A stretch of DNA of 64,000 nt from JAWWPG01 sp963820035 (GTDB lineage: Bacteria; Actinomycetota; Actinomycetes; Propionibacteriales; Nocardioidaceae), in NCBI GenBank assembly GCA_963820035.1, contig CAWFYK010000002.1:496001-560000 (forward strand), read 5' to 3'. Below, piece by piece: positions 43,808 to 53,273 of this stretch. The number at the start of each line of letters is the position of its first letter. The stretch's first letter is position 1. Under the pieces are notes generated by a model that saw nothing but the letters and a program-made list of their open reading frames with translations, did not search any database and had not been told where the DNA came from. Made by a program: the position numbers and the translations under genes.

Positions 43808-45975
43808 TTCGCACCGCCCGACAGGTCATAGAGCGTGACGCCGCCGACGGTCTTGGCGGTGAAGTGGTTCGCCACCCAGGCGCTGATCTGGCTCCTCGTG
43901 CTTCCGCCGGGGGAGAGTCCGCCGCCTCCCATGCCGCCGATGCCGGCCCCGGTACCGGACCCGATGAAGTAGTGGATGCGGCCGGCGGCGACATCCGCCT
44001 TGAACTGAGCGAGTGTCGGGCTGGGGTCGCTGCCGTTGAACCCGCCGATCGGCATCACCGACAGCTGGGTCGCGAGCTGGAAGCCGGACGCGTTGTTCGC
44101 CCCGATGGTGGCGGCGACCCAGGTGAAGTCGCCCGCGTTGGCCTTGAGCAGCGTCGTCAGGGCGGCGGACGGCGTGCTTGCGTCAAGCAGCCCACCGACA
44201 CCGGCCGGCGCCCCGGTGCCACCATCTCCAGGCGCTGCACCCTGAGCGCCGGGGTTGCTCGTCCCTCTTGGGAAGGTGCCCTGGCCGCCCGGGAAGGTGC
44301 CCCGGCCGCCCGGGAAGGTGCCCCGGCCGCCCGGGAAGGTGCCCTGGCCGCCGGGGAAGCCGGCTCCGTTCTGGGCCGCGCCGGGCGGCAGCCCTCTCGG
44401 CCCGCCGGCCGTCATACCGCCGCCACCCGGCCCGAACGACCCGGGCCCCGCGGTCGGGATCGACCCGGTGTGGGGGGTGGTCATGGTGTCGATGGCGTAT
44501 GACGCCGGGCCGGCCAGCACGGCCGTCACGGCGACGGCGGCGACCGTGGTCCGCGCAAACCTCGTCAGGTGTCCGCCGGCGGCGAGCGCGAGAGCGCTCC
44601 CGATCCCGACCACCAGGATGAGCCAGCGCAACCAGGGGTAGAAGTCGGGGGTTCGGCTGAGCAGGACGAACGAGGTGACCACCGCCAGGGTGGTGGCGCC
44701 GGCGAGTGTCAGGGCTGCCGCCAGGTGGCGTCGATGCCGCCACAGGAGTGTGGCGCCGATGGCCACCACGGCCGCGATGGCCGGAGCGAGGGCGACCGTG
44801 TAGTAGGCGTGGAAGATGCCGCGCATGAAGCTGAAGGTGGCCGCCGTGACGAGCAGCCAGCAGCCGAACACGACAAGCCCCGCGGTCGCTCCGGCGTGCC
44901 GGTCACGAAGGGCCAGCCACAGACCTGCCACCAGCAGCAGGACGGCCGCGGGGAGCAGCCAGCCGACCTGACCTGCGACCTCGCTCGAGAGCATCCGCAG
45001 CCAACCGGTGCTGCCCCAGCCACCCGCGCCCCCGCCGGGACCTCCACCGCCGCCGACTGAGCCGGTCTCGTTGCCGCTGAGCCGGCCGAAGCCGTTGTAG
45101 CCGAGGACCAGCTCGAGGATGGAGTTGTGCTGCGAGCCGCCGATGTAGGGCCGGTCGGAGGCCGGCCAGAGCGCGACGATCGTGACCCACCAGCCGGCGC
45201 TGACCACAAGAGCCGCGAACGCAACGGCCAGGTCTCGCAACCGCATCGCGTAGCCATAGCCCTTGCCCGAGACCAGCAGGAAGGCCAGTGCGAAGCCGGG
45301 AAGGACGAGGAACGCCTGCAGCATCTTGGTCAGGAACGCGAAGCCGACGAGCATCCCGGCGACGGCGAGCCACCGCGTGGGATGACCTTTGCCGGCCGGC
45401 GCCCAGGTGGCTTGGATGGCTCGGAGAGTGGCGCCGGCGGCGCCGATCAGGAGCAGAACGAGCAGCGCGTCCGGATTGTTGAACCGGAACATCAGCGCGG
45501 CGACCGGTGTGAGGGCGAGCACCGCTCCCGCCAGCAGGCCGGCGCCGGCCGAGTCGACCGTCCGCCGTACCGTCGCGTAGAGCAGACCAACCGATGCGAC
45601 ACCCATGAGGGCCTGTGGCACGAGGATCGCCCACGAGCTCAACCCGAACGTTCGTACCGAGAGCCCAATGATCCACAGGGACATCGGCGGCTTGTCGACC
45701 GTGATGGAGTTCGCTGCGTCGGATGAGCCGAAGAACAAGGCCTTCCAGCTCTCCGAGCCTGCTTGTGCCGCAGCCGAGTAGAACGAGTTGGCCCACCCCG
45801 ACGACCCAAGCCCCCAAAGGTCGAGGAACGCCGTGGCACTCAAGAGGCCGAACAGGGCGGGACGAACCCACCGCTCCTGCTCAACCGGGCCTTGCCAGAC
45901 GCGGGTCAGAAAGGATCGTGACACCTTGGGTGCCGGGGTGGTGGACAAGGGGCGCGGCAGCGTCTCGATGCTCAT
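43804..45975 (-). CDS. GT39/ArnT-like membrane glycosyltransferase
   Basis: A 723-residue polytopic protein. The GT39 signature region GLGSSGWANSFYSAAAQAGSESWKALFFGSSDAANSITVDKPPMSLWIIGL lies in the first loop, with the DKPP motif typical of ArnT/PMT-like enzymes. Ten or more helices follow up to about residue 490. A Gly/Pro-rich segment with four 7-residue GTFPGGR-type repeats (about 540-570) leads to an extracellular C-terminal domain. It probably transfers a sugar from a polyprenyl phosphate to a surface acceptor. ATG 45975 is chosen because the frame upstream lacks homology. It is coupled to the GT2/GtrA gene. Confidence 0.88.
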   Translation of the reverse strand: MSIETLPRPLSTTPAPKVSRSFLTRVWQGPVEQERWVRPALFGLLSATAFLDLWGLGSSGWANSFYSAAAQAGSESWKALFFGSSDAANSITVDKPPMSLWIIGLSVRTFGLSSWAILVPQALMGVASVGLLYATVRRTVDSAGAGLLAGAVLALTPVAALMFRFNNPDALLVLLLIGAAGATLRAIQATWAPAGKGHPTRWLAVAGMLVGFAFLTKMLQAFLVLPGFALAFLLVSGKGYGYAMRLRDLAVAFAALVVSAGWWVTIVALWPASDRPYIGGSQHNSILELVLGYNGFGRLSGNETGSVGGGGGPGGGAGGWGSTGWLRMLSSEVAGQVGWLLPAAVLLLVAGLWLALRDRHAGATAGLVVFGCWLLVTAATFSFMRGIFHAYYTVALAPAIAAVVAIGATLLWRHRRHLAAALTLAGATTLAVVTSFVLLSRTPDFYPWLRWLILVVGIGSALALAAGGHLTRFARTTVAAVAVTAVLAGPASYAIDTMTTPHTGSIPTAGPGSFGPGGGGMTAGGPRGLPPGAAQNGAGFPGGQGTFPGGRGTFPGGRGTFPGGQGTFPRGTSNPGAQGAAPGDGGTGAPAGVGGLLDASTPSAALTTLLKANAGDFTWVAATIGANNASGFQLATQLSVMPIGGFNGSDPSPTLAQFKADVAAGRIHYFIGSGTGAGIGGMGGGGLSPGGSTRSQISAWVANHFTAKTVGGVTLYDLSGGAK
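44270..44353 (-). repeat. 21-bp coding repeat in the GT39 gene
   Basis: Four near-identical 21-bp units (GGGAAGGTGCCCCGGCCGCC plus one base on the + strand) encode GTFPGGR/Q repeats in a linker of the GT39 protein. Copy number changes would leave the frame intact. Confidence 0.85.
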
Positions 45976-46062
45976 GGTCGCCACTGTCGTCCGGCTGGCT
46001 GGCCGGGCTGTGTGGTTGCTCTGTGATCCCGCTGTGAACCTCCCCGCGGTCCCCACCTGCGA

Positions 46063-46115
46063 ATTGCGGGAAAACGCAGGTTTCTCGCGCCTGAAAACCT
46101 GCGATTTCCCGCAAT
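46063..46115. terminator. Long hairpin between VWA gene and GT39 gene
   Basis: A 20-of-21-bp stem: ATTGCGGGAAAACGCAGGTTT pairs with 46095-46115 with one mismatch, around an 11-base loop. It lies nine bases after the VWA gene stop and before the GT39 gene, all on the minus strand, so it probably ends the AAA-VWA transcript. Confidence 0.65.
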
Positions 46116-46123
46116 CGCGTGAG

Positions 46124-48070
46124 TCAGCGGCGACCGCGTCGGGCGCGTAGGTAGTCCGCGACGACGTACTCGCCGAGCCGGGAGAGGTCCGGAGTGAACA
46201 CGCGTCCGGCGGCCCGACGAGCCACCGCGTCGACGAACCGCGCCAGCCCGGGGTCATCGCCCAGCATGAAGAAGTTGATCGCCGCGCCAAAGCGCGTCAG
46301 CTCGTCGACCTGTCTGACCGTCGCGCGGACCGTCTCGGTCGTCGTCGGCCAGTTGAAGTACGGCGACCCGTCGTCCAACAGGTGCGCCGTGGGCTCGCCA
46401 TCGGTCACGACGAGTACGACGGGCTCGGCGTCGGGATGCCGGCGTAGATGCCGGCCGGCGATCATCAACGCATGCTGCAGGTTGGTGCCCTGCAGCCATT
46501 CGGGCTCGACCTCGGCCAGCTGCACGGGCGACAGTCGCCGGGCCAGCCGGTCGAACCCAACGACCTGGAGCGCGTCCCGCCGGAACCGGGTCGAGATGAG
46601 GTGGGAGAGTGCGAGCGCGGTCTGCTTCATCGGGCCCCAGCGACCCTCCTGCACCATCGAGTAGGAGAGGTCGACGCACAACGCGACGGCGGCCGTCGTA
46701 CGCCGCTCTGTCTCCGCCACCTCAAAGTCCTCGACGGCCAGGGTCGCCGGGATGCCGGTGCCGCGGCGGAGCGCGTTGGAGACAGTGCGGACCGCGTCGA
46801 TGGGCAGCTCGTCTCCGAAGCTCCACTCGCGGGTCAGGCCGGTGCGCTCGTCTGCCGAGCCGGTCCGGTGATCTTCGTGGTCGCCCGAGCCGGCGGCCTC
46901 GATCTGGGCGAAGACCTTCTTGAGCGCCGTCTCACCGAGGCGGCGAACGGCCCGCGGGGTCAGCCGGAGACCATCGTCGCCACGGGAGAGGAACCCTTGC
47001 CGCTCGAGCTCGCGCTCCATCTCCCGAAGCTCGCGGAAGTCCGCGGCGGCAGCACTGCCGAGGTGACTCTCGAGGAGGTCCACGTCGACGTCGTCGAGAG
47101 TGGCGCCGGGATGCCCCTGTGACAGCTGCTGCTGGAGCGCCTCGAGGTCGGCCAGCTCGGCGACGGCCTCCACGGCGTCGCTGTAGCCCATCGGCTCGCC
47201 GCCTGGCCGCATCTGGACGGGTCCACGGTCCGCACCGGGACGCAGTGCCCGCAGGTTGTCGGAGAGCTGGGCCATCTGCGAGGCGAGATCGGGGTCGGAC
47301 ATCGCTTCGCTCATCAGCTGGGCGAGCTGGGCGCGCTGCTCCGGCGAGAGCGACGCCATCATCCGGTCGGCGGCCGCCTGCCGACGGGCCAGTGCGTCGA
47401 TGAGCTCATCGACGTTCTCCGGCTTCTCGGGGAAGAGGTCGCCGTGCTTGTCCATGAACTCGCGGAACCGGTCGGTGGTGTCTTCGCCGCGGGCATGGGC
47501 CGCGAGCAGGACGTTGAGGTCGGCGAGCATGTCCTTGACCGCGTCCAGCGCTGCGGGGTCGCCCGACTCGAGAGCCTGCTTCATCCCGGCGAACTGAGCG
47601 TCGAGCACCTCCCGCTGGAGCATCTGTTTGATCGACTCGTACGTCGCCCGGGCTTCCTGCGAGTGCCAGCTGTAGTCGCTCAGCGCGCGGACCGCCCCGG
47701 CGACGTCGTCGGGGAGGGTCTCGAGCTCCATCTCGTTCCAGCGCGCCTCGTCGGTCTCCTCGGAGCCCAACGTGTCCCGCTCCGCCGCCAGCGCCTGGTC
47801 GAGTGCCGCGCGAACCTGGTCGAGCGTCCCACCGAGGTCGCCGCGACGGCGAGCCGCCGCCCGCATTCGGCGGAGCCGCTCGGCGAGCGCGTCGAGACCA
47901 CGGCGGCCGTCCATGCCCCGCCGAGCGAGATCACGCAGCGCCTCGCGGAGCGACCCGCCGGCGAGCACGTCGCGGCCGAGCTCGTCGAGGGCGGCGCGGA
48001 CGTCGTACGGCGGAGCGAGCGGATCCGGCCCACCGCTCCAGGGGCTGTAGCGAAACCGGCCGGCTGCCAC
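46124..48070 (-). CDS. VWA-domain protein paired with an AAA ATPase
   Basis: A 648-residue protein. Residues 1 to about 420 are highly charged and helical with likely coiled coils. The C-terminal 200 residues form a von Willebrand A domain with the MIDAS motif DLSYS in VALCVDLSYSMVQEG, the Thr in the following loop and VVLVVTDGEPTAHL. MoxR/ChlI-like ATPases and VWA proteins work as pairs, in the way that Mg-chelatase and CbbQ/CbbO subunits do, to remodel or insert metal into a partner. It starts two bases after the ATPase gene ends. The partner substrate is unknown. Confidence 0.85.
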   Translation of the reverse strand: MAAGRFRYSPWSGGPDPLAPPYDVRAALDELGRDVLAGGSLREALRDLARRGMDGRRGLDALAERLRRMRAAARRRGDLGGTLDQVRAALDQALAAERDTLGSEETDEARWNEMELETLPDDVAGAVRALSDYSWHSQEARATYESIKQMLQREVLDAQFAGMKQALESGDPAALDAVKDMLADLNVLLAAHARGEDTTDRFREFMDKHGDLFPEKPENVDELIDALARRQAAADRMMASLSPEQRAQLAQLMSEAMSDPDLASQMAQLSDNLRALRPGADRGPVQMRPGGEPMGYSDAVEAVAELADLEALQQQLSQGHPGATLDDVDVDLLESHLGSAAAADFRELREMERELERQGFLSRGDDGLRLTPRAVRRLGETALKKVFAQIEAAGSGDHEDHRTGSADERTGLTREWSFGDELPIDAVRTVSNALRRGTGIPATLAVEDFEVAETERRTTAAVALCVDLSYSMVQEGRWGPMKQTALALSHLISTRFRRDALQVVGFDRLARRLSPVQLAEVEPEWLQGTNLQHALMIAGRHLRRHPDAEPVVLVVTDGEPTAHLLDDGSPYFNWPTTTETVRATVRQVDELTRFGAAINFFMLGDDPGLARFVDAVARRAAGRVFTPDLSRLGEYVVADYLRARRGRR

Positions 48071-48072
48071 GG

Positions 48073-49455
48073 TCAGACCCCGTACACCGCGCGGCCGTCG
48101 ACGGCTGCCTTGTCGATGCGCCGGGTCAGGTGCAGGCCTTCGAGGACCAGCTCGACCGCCGCGGCCACCTCTCCTTGGCTGGCCGCGTCACCGTGGCCGA
48201 GTCGTTCGAGCACCTTGGACAGGCCGGGGACCGTGCCGACTTGGTCGAGCAGCTGCTCCGCGGGTACGAGCTCACCGGTCTCGACAGTGGCACCTTCGGC
48301 GAACAGCTCGGTGAACCCCGACAGGTCCAGCCCGCCGAGGCGCTCCCGCCAAGTCTCGGCGGTGGCGACCCGCAGGAGGTGCTGGACGACCTCGATCTCC
48401 CGGGCCTCCTCACCCATCTCGAACTCCACCTTGCCGAGCAGGGTGGGGATCACGTTGGGTACGTCGCACACCCGCGCCACCGGGTCGTCCTCGCCGACGC
48501 GCGCACCCCGGCGTAGCGCCGACGCCGAGACCGCTTCAGCCGCGGCGATCGCGAACCTGGCGCTGACCCCGGAGCGCTGGTCGACCGAGGCGCTGTCGCG
48601 CAGCCCGCGCGTCAGTCGAGCGACGATCTCGAGCAGGTGCTCCGGCACTTCGGCGACCAGGACGGCCTCCTGGGTGATCACGTCGACCTCCTCGCTCACC
48701 TCGAAGGGGTAGTGCGTGCGGATCTCAGCTCCGAACCTGTCTTTGAGCGGGGTGATGATCCGGCCTCGGTTGGTGTAGTCCTCCGGGTTAGCGGTGGCGA
48801 CGACAAGCAGGTCGAGGGGGAGGCGCAGCGAGTAGCCGCGCACCTGGATGTCGCGCTCCTCGAGCACGTTGAACATGGCGACCTGGATGCGCTCCGCGAG
48901 GTCGGGGAGCTCGTTGAGGCCGAAGATTCCGCGGTTGGCCCGCGGCAGCAGCCCGTAGTGGATCGTCTCGGGGTCGCCGAGGGTCCGCCCCTCTGCCACC
49001 TTCACCGGGTCGACGTCTCCCACGAGGTCGCCCACGCTGGTGTCAGGGGTGGCGAGCTTCTCGGTGTAGCGGTCGTCGCGATGCCGCCAGGCGACCGGCA
49101 GCTCGTCGCCGAGCTCGCCAGCGAGGCGACGGCAGCGCGTGCAGACCGGGTGGAACGGGTCGTCGTTGATCTCACAGCCCTCGACGACCGGGCTCCACTC
49201 GTCGAGCAGACCGAGCAGGGTCCGCATGACGCGAGTCTTGCCTTGGCCACGCTCGCCGAGCAGCACGAGGTCGTGCCCGGCAAGCAGTGCACTCTCGAGC
49301 TGGGGGATGACGGTGTCCTCGAAGCCGAGGATGCCGGGAAATGCCGTCTCACCGCTGCGGAGCCGATGGAGCAGGTTGGTGCGGATCTCCGCCTTGACCG
49401 GGCGCGGCTCGAAACCGCTCTCCCGCAAGGCACCAAGGGTGGTGGGCCTGGTCAT
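48073..49455 (-). CDS. AAA ATPase, magnesium-chelatase ChlI-like
   Basis: A 460-residue AAA+ protein. Walker A is LLGERGQGKTRV, the Walker B/helix region LPRANRGIFGLNELPDL, and sensor residues follow in LLVVATANPEDYTNRGRIITPLKDRFGAEI. A Cys cluster (CEINDDPFHPVCTRCRRL) after the first helix could bind zinc; ChlI proteins show similar insertions. The C-terminal half is helical. It is co-transcribed with the VWA gene and presumably acts with it as a motor-adaptor pair. No porphyrin biosynthesis genes are nearby, so a chelatase role is not implied. Confidence 0.88.
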   Translation of the reverse strand: MTRPTTLGALRESGFEPRPVKAEIRTNLLHRLRSGETAFPGILGFEDTVIPQLESALLAGHDLVLLGERGQGKTRVMRTLLGLLDEWSPVVEGCEINDDPFHPVCTRCRRLAGELGDELPVAWRHRDDRYTEKLATPDTSVGDLVGDVDPVKVAEGRTLGDPETIHYGLLPRANRGIFGLNELPDLAERIQVAMFNVLEERDIQVRGYSLRLPLDLLVVATANPEDYTNRGRIITPLKDRFGAEIRTHYPFEVSEEVDVITQEAVLVAEVPEHLLEIVARLTRGLRDSASVDQRSGVSARFAIAAAEAVSASALRRGARVGEDDPVARVCDVPNVIPTLLGKVEFEMGEEAREIEVVQHLLRVATAETWRERLGGLDLSGFTELFAEGATVETGELVPAEQLLDQVGTVPGLSKVLERLGHGDAASQGEVAAAVELVLEGLHLTRRIDKAAVDGRAVYGV

Positions 49456-49640
49456 GTGCTCAGACTAGGCCGGGGGGTGAAACTCCACCGCCGGCGAGAT
49501 CTTGAAGACTTGCGGGGTGGACATGGGCGGTGCCTCTACCGGCAGCCGTAGCAGCGTCGACCGGTGTTGGACACCCTGCCCCGGTATGTCGGCCGGGTCG
49601 CGGACTGACGTCGTGCGGCGGCCCGGTCGCCGTACGAGAT

Positions 49641-49740
49641 TCTCGGATGGTGGTGCCGGAAGTCTCGGATGGTGGTGCCGGAAGTCTCGGATGGTGGTGT
49701 CGGAAGTCTCGGATGGTGGTGCCGGAAGTCTCGGATGGTC
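49641..49740 (+). repeat. 22-bp tandem array, family B, four and a half copies
   Basis: Four exact 22-bp units (core TCTCGGATGGTGGTGCCGG) and a partial fifth ending at 49740. The last unit overlaps the stop codon of the histidine kinase gene. The orientation is opposite to the genes on both sides. Confidence 0.9.
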
Positions 49741-51271
49741 AGGGGTGGCGGGCGGGGAGGCGGACCTGGACGGTGGTGTCGCCGGGAGCGCTGCGGATCT
49801 GGACATCGCCGTGGTGGGCGGTCACGATGGCCTGCACGATCGACAAGCCGAGGCCGGTGCCGCCGGAGGCTCGGGTTCGGGAGGAGTCCCCGCGCGAGAA
49901 GCGCTCGAACTCCTTGCCGGCGAGCGATGCGGGCATCCCCGGCCCGTCATCGTGGACGGTGACCAGGACGCCGTGGGGTAGGTCGCCCCGGCGCGGCACC
50001 GCAACGGCGGACACTGTCACCGTCGTGCCCTCCGGCGTATGCCGAATCGCGTTGGTGAGCAGGTTGGCGAACACCTGGTGGAGTCGGTCCCGGTCTCCCT
50101 CGACGTGGAGCGGTTCCGGCGCCAGCGTCAGCCGCCAGACGTGCGTGACCCCGAGCACCCTGGCGTCGTTGACCGCCTCGGCGAGCAGCCGCGAGACATC
50201 GACGTCGCCCCGCTCGAGGGGGCGCCCGGAGTCGAGCCGTGCGAGCAGCAGCAGGTCGTTCACGAGGGCCGCCATCCGCCCGGACTCCGCCTCGATCCGC
50301 CCCATCGCATGCATCATGACGCCCGGGTCGACCGACGCCCGTCGCGACAGCTCGGCATAGCCCATGATCGTGGACAACGGCGTGCGCAGCTCGTGCGAGG
50401 CGTCTGCAAGGAACTGCCGGACCTGCTGCTCGCTCTCGTGCCGGGTGTCGAGGGCTCGTTCCACATGGCCGAGCATGGCGTTGAGCGCTTCCCCGACCTG
50501 GCCGACCTCCGTGGACGGGTCCGTGAGCTCCGCCGGCACCCGGGCGGTAACCCCGACCTCGCCGGACTCCAGCGGCAGCTGAGTGACCTCCGTCGCGGTC
50601 GCGGCGACCCGACGTAGCGGAGCGAGCTGCCGACGTACCAGCCCCTGGCCGAGCACGGCCGCCAGCACCACGCCACAGACCACGAGGGCGCTCTCCCACA
50701 GCACCAAGCTCCTGACGGTGTCGTTCACGTCGGCAGTCGGCAGCCCGGTGACCGATCGGGAGCCCTGGTCCGGCAGCACGAGGACGCGGTAGCTGCCGAA
50801 GCTCAGCGAGACGGTCCGCGGGTGAGTGGACGGACCGAGCCCCGCCAGCAGGGCCGCGTCCGACCGCGTCACGCCGGTCAGGGTGCCGGCCTCGGTCACT
50901 ACCACGGCGGACCGACAGGTGGGGTCGAACCGGCCGATCAAGGTGCCGGGAGCCTGTCCGAAGAAGAAGCCTGCCGTCCCACCCGGCGGTACGACGGCGC
51001 ACGGCGCCTGCGCGAGGCCGCCGGGATCCCCGAGCGGCCCGTCACCTCCGCCGTCGTGCCGCTGTGAGGCGGATACCAGTTGGTCGTCCAACCGGCTGAT
51101 CAGGAACTGCCGCAGGGCGATCGTGGTCACCGCACCGACCGCGACGCTCACGAAAGCGACGAGCAGGAGGGTGGACAGCACCAGCCGGGTGCTCAGCGAG
51201 CGTGGGGCCCATCGTCGTAAGCCAGGCCGCGGCGCGGTGTCGGTCAGCTCAGGATGCCGGCTTGAGGACAT
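49739..51271 (-). CDS. Two-component sensor histidine kinase
   Basis: About 510 residues. Helix one (LVLSTLLLVAFVSVAVGAVTTIAL) and helix two (SLVLWESALVVCGVVLAAVLG) enclose an extracellular sensor of about 130 residues. A HAMP linker follows, then the HisKA box ADASHELRTPLSTIMGYAEL with the phospho-accepting His. The ATPase domain has the N box FANLLTNAIRHTPEG, G1 DDGPGMP and G2 GGTGLGLSIV. ATG 51271 is preferred; GTG 51283 would add four residues. It overlaps the response regulator gene by 23 bp. The stimulus is unknown. Confidence 0.93.
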   Translation of the reverse strand: MSSSRHPELTDTAPRPGLRRWAPRSLSTRLVLSTLLLVAFVSVAVGAVTTIALRQFLISRLDDQLVSASQRHDGGGDGPLGDPGGLAQAPCAVVPPGGTAGFFFGQAPGTLIGRFDPTCRSAVVVTEAGTLTGVTRSDAALLAGLGPSTHPRTVSLSFGSYRVLVLPDQGSRSVTGLPTADVNDTVRSLVLWESALVVCGVVLAAVLGQGLVRRQLAPLRRVAATATEVTQLPLESGEVGVTARVPAELTDPSTEVGQVGEALNAMLGHVERALDTRHESEQQVRQFLADASHELRTPLSTIMGYAELSRRASVDPGVMMHAMGRIEAESGRMAALVNDLLLLARLDSGRPLERGDVDVSRLLAEAVNDARVLGVTHVWRLTLAPEPLHVEGDRDRLHQVFANLLTNAIRHTPEGTTVTVSAVAVPRRGDLPHGVLVTVHDDGPGMPASLAGKEFERFSRGDSSRTRASGGTGLGLSIVQAIVTAHHGDVQIRSAPGDTTVQVRLPARHP

Positions 51272-51986
51272 AGCCTGCGCCACGCTTCGTATGGATCATC
51301 GGCTCGCGCCCGGCGTCGATCTTCTTGCGCAGGTAGGAGATATAGAGCTCGACGACGTTGGCCTGACCACCGAAGTCGTAGTTCCAGACCCGGTCGAGGA
51401 TCTGAGCCTTGGTGAGGACGCGGCGTGGGTTGCGCATCAGATAGCGGAGCAGCTCGAACTCCGTCGCCGTCAGCATGATCTCGTCCGCGCCCCGGGTCAC
51501 CTCGTGGCTGTCCTCGTCCAGCGTCAAGTCCCCGACGGTCAGCACCGAGCTCGACGGGGCCGTCGCCGCGCCGGATCGCCGCATCAACGCCCGAAGGCGA
51601 GCGACGACCTCCTCGAGGCTGAACGGCTTGGTGACATAGTCGTCCCCCCCGGCGGTGAGCCCCACGACCCGGTCCTCGACGGCATCCTTGGCGGTGAGGA
51701 AGAGCACCGGCAAGGAGGGCACCCGATGGCGGATCCGGCGCAGCACCTCGAGACCGTCGAAGTCCGGCAGCATGATGTCGAGCACGGCGACGTCAGGAGA
51801 CAGCTTGGTGGCCTGGCTGACCGCCGCGGCGCCGCTGTGGGCCACCGCCACGTCCCAGCCCTCGAGCCGGAACGCCATGCTCAGCAGCTCCGCGATGGTC
51901 GGCTCGTCGTCGACGACCAGGACCCGGACGGGCGACCCGTCGGACCGGGTGAGCCTGGGCCATGAGGCTGGTTCGGACGGGGTCAC
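51249..51986 (-). CDS. OmpR-family response regulator
   Basis: A 245-residue regulator. The receiver domain has the acidic pair in VLVVDDEPT (Asp26, Asp27), the phosphorylated Asp70 in VAVLDIMLPDFDG, the Thr in VLFLTAKD and the Lys in VTKPFS. The winged-helix DNA-binding domain has LTATEFELLRYLMRNPRRVLTKAQILDRVW and the terminal YISYLRKKIDAG...HTKRGAGYVLKP. It is followed by its kinase with a short overlap. The layout resembles the TcrXY/PrrAB-like systems of actinobacteria. The regulon cannot be deduced. Confidence 0.95.
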   Translation of the reverse strand: MTPSEPASWPRLTRSDGSPVRVLVVDDEPTIAELLSMAFRLEGWDVAVAHSGAAAVSQATKLSPDVAVLDIMLPDFDGLEVLRRIRHRVPSLPVLFLTAKDAVEDRVVGLTAGGDDYVTKPFSLEEVVARLRALMRRSGAATAPSSSVLTVGDLTLDEDSHEVTRGADEIMLTATEFELLRYLMRNPRRVLTKAQILDRVWNYDFGGQANVVELYISYLRKKIDAGREPMIHTKRGAGYVLKPAS

Positions 51987-52105
51987 CTCCCGATCATCCC
52001 CCCCGGTCGTAGCCCTTTCCTATGAACCTCCTGTGGGTTGCCTGTGAGCGGTTCTGGTGACGCGGTACGGCGTCCGCCCATCGGGGGGTTATCGCGGCCG
52101 CCTGC

Positions 52106-52236
52106 CGAGCCGTCAGGTTCTTCCCGCCGAGCCGTCAGGTTCTTCCGGTCGAACCGTCAGGTTCTTACCTCCGAACCGTCAGGTTCTTACCTCCGAACCG
52201 TCAGGTTCTTACCTCCGAACCGTCAGGTTGTTCCGT
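52106..52236 (+). repeat. 22-bp tandem array, family A, six copies (forward arm)
   Basis: Five units of 22 bp and one of 21 bp. The core is CGAGCCGTCAGGTTCTTCC in the first two and CGAACCGTCAGGTTCTTACC in the next three. With the inverted array at 52441-52583 it repeats the architecture found at 4215-4712. Confidence 0.92.
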
Positions 52237-52440
52237 CGAGCCGCCAGCTCTCGGTACGACTTCCGCGCGGCAACCCCCTGACGTCCGCCTGCACGGGTGC
52301 ACCTGGCGCTCGCGTGCGCGAATGTCGGACGCAGTGAGCCGTCGTAGCCCCCACGTCCGACGAATCGCCATCTCCAGATTCGTCCCGGCGGCTCAGGAGG
52401 TATTACCGCGCACCGGGTCGGACGAATCCGCAGGAGGCCC
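52237..52440. other. Core between inverted repeat arrays
   Basis: A spacer of 204 bp with no supported gene. GGTACGACTTCCGCGCGG and later short blocks appear in the same order as in the spacer at 4347-4533. Confidence 0.45.
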
Positions 52441-52583
52441 GGTTCGGCGGGAAGAACCTGACGGTTCGACGGGAAGAACCTGACGGCTCGCCGGGAAGAA
52501 CATGACGGTTCGGCGGGAAGAACATGACGGTTCGGCGGGAAGAACATGACGGTTCGGCGGGAAGAACATGACGGCTCGGCGGG
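52441..52583 (-). repeat. 22-bp tandem array, family A, six and a half copies (inverted arm)
   Basis: Six exact 22-bp units (core GGTTCGGCGGGAAGAACATG) and a partial seventh. These are the reverse complement of the family A unit. The array ends about 90 bp before the start of the phosphatidyltransferase gene. Confidence 0.92.
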
Positions 52584-52670
52584 GGAGTGAGCGGGTGCAT
52601 CGGACTCGCGTCACGCCGTACTAAAGTCTGATTGTGGCTCGCTGGAGCCCTGAAGGCGTGCGGAGGCCTG

Positions 52671-53273
52671 GTGGCGGACTCGGGAGTGGTGGTGACCAAC
52701 CGCGTCCTGACCTTGCCCAACCTGCTCAGCGCTGCCCGACTGCTCGGGGTGCCGCTCTTCCTCTGGCTGGTGTTGGGGCCGGAGGCCGACGGCTGGGCGC
52801 TCGTCGTGCTGATGATCTCGGGATTCACGGACTGGCTCGACGGCAAGCTCGCCCGGACCCTCAACCAGACCTCGAAGCTGGGACAGATCCTGGACCCGGT
52901 GGCCGACCGGCTCTATATCCTCGCTGTGGTCGTCGGACTGGCCATCCGCGACATCATCCCGATCTGGCTGGCTGTGCTGCTGCCGCTCCGCGACGTCTTC
53001 CTCTTCGCCCTCGTCCCGCTGCTGCGCACCCGGGGGTTCAGTGCTCTCCCCGTGCACTTCCTCGGTAAGGCCGCGACGGCCAACCTGCTCTACGCGTTTC
53101 CGCTTCTCCTGCTCGGAGACGGCAGCGGCACGCTCGCCAGGGTCGCGGACATCTTCGGCTGGGCGTTCGCGATCTGGGGCACCTGCCTCTACTGGTGGGC
53201 AGGCTGCCTCTACGCCTACCAGGTGGCCCAGATCATGCGGTCACCCCGGGCCTCACCAGAGGGGGCACCATGA
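52671..53273 (+). CDS. CDP-alcohol phosphatidyltransferase
   Basis: A 200-residue, six-helix membrane enzyme. The family motif is complete: DGKLAR, eight residues, G, three residues, D, three residues, D, within DWLDGKLARTLNQTSKLGQI and LDPVADR. It transfers a phosphatidyl group from CDP-diacylglycerol to a small alcohol; the place in the gene order corresponds to Rv1822 (pgsA2) of Mycobacterium tuberculosis, so glycerol phosphate is a possible but unproved acceptor. GTG 52671 has GGAGG upstream. It overlaps the DUF881 gene by four bases. Confidence 0.9.
   Translation: MADSGVVVTNRVLTLPNLLSAARLLGVPLFLWLVLGPEADGWALVVLMISGFTDWLDGKLARTLNQTSKLGQILDPVADRLYILAVVVGLAIRDIIPIWLAVLLPLRDVFLFALVPLLRTRGFSALPVHFLGKAATANLLYAFPLLLLGDGSGTLARVADIFGWAFAIWGTCLYWWAGCLYAYQVAQIMRSPRASPEGAP

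Noticed and set aside
52038..52337. Open frames within the 22-bp arrays
   Set aside because: They are translations of the repeat (RFFRSSRQVLP-type peptides) in several frames and have no start signals.
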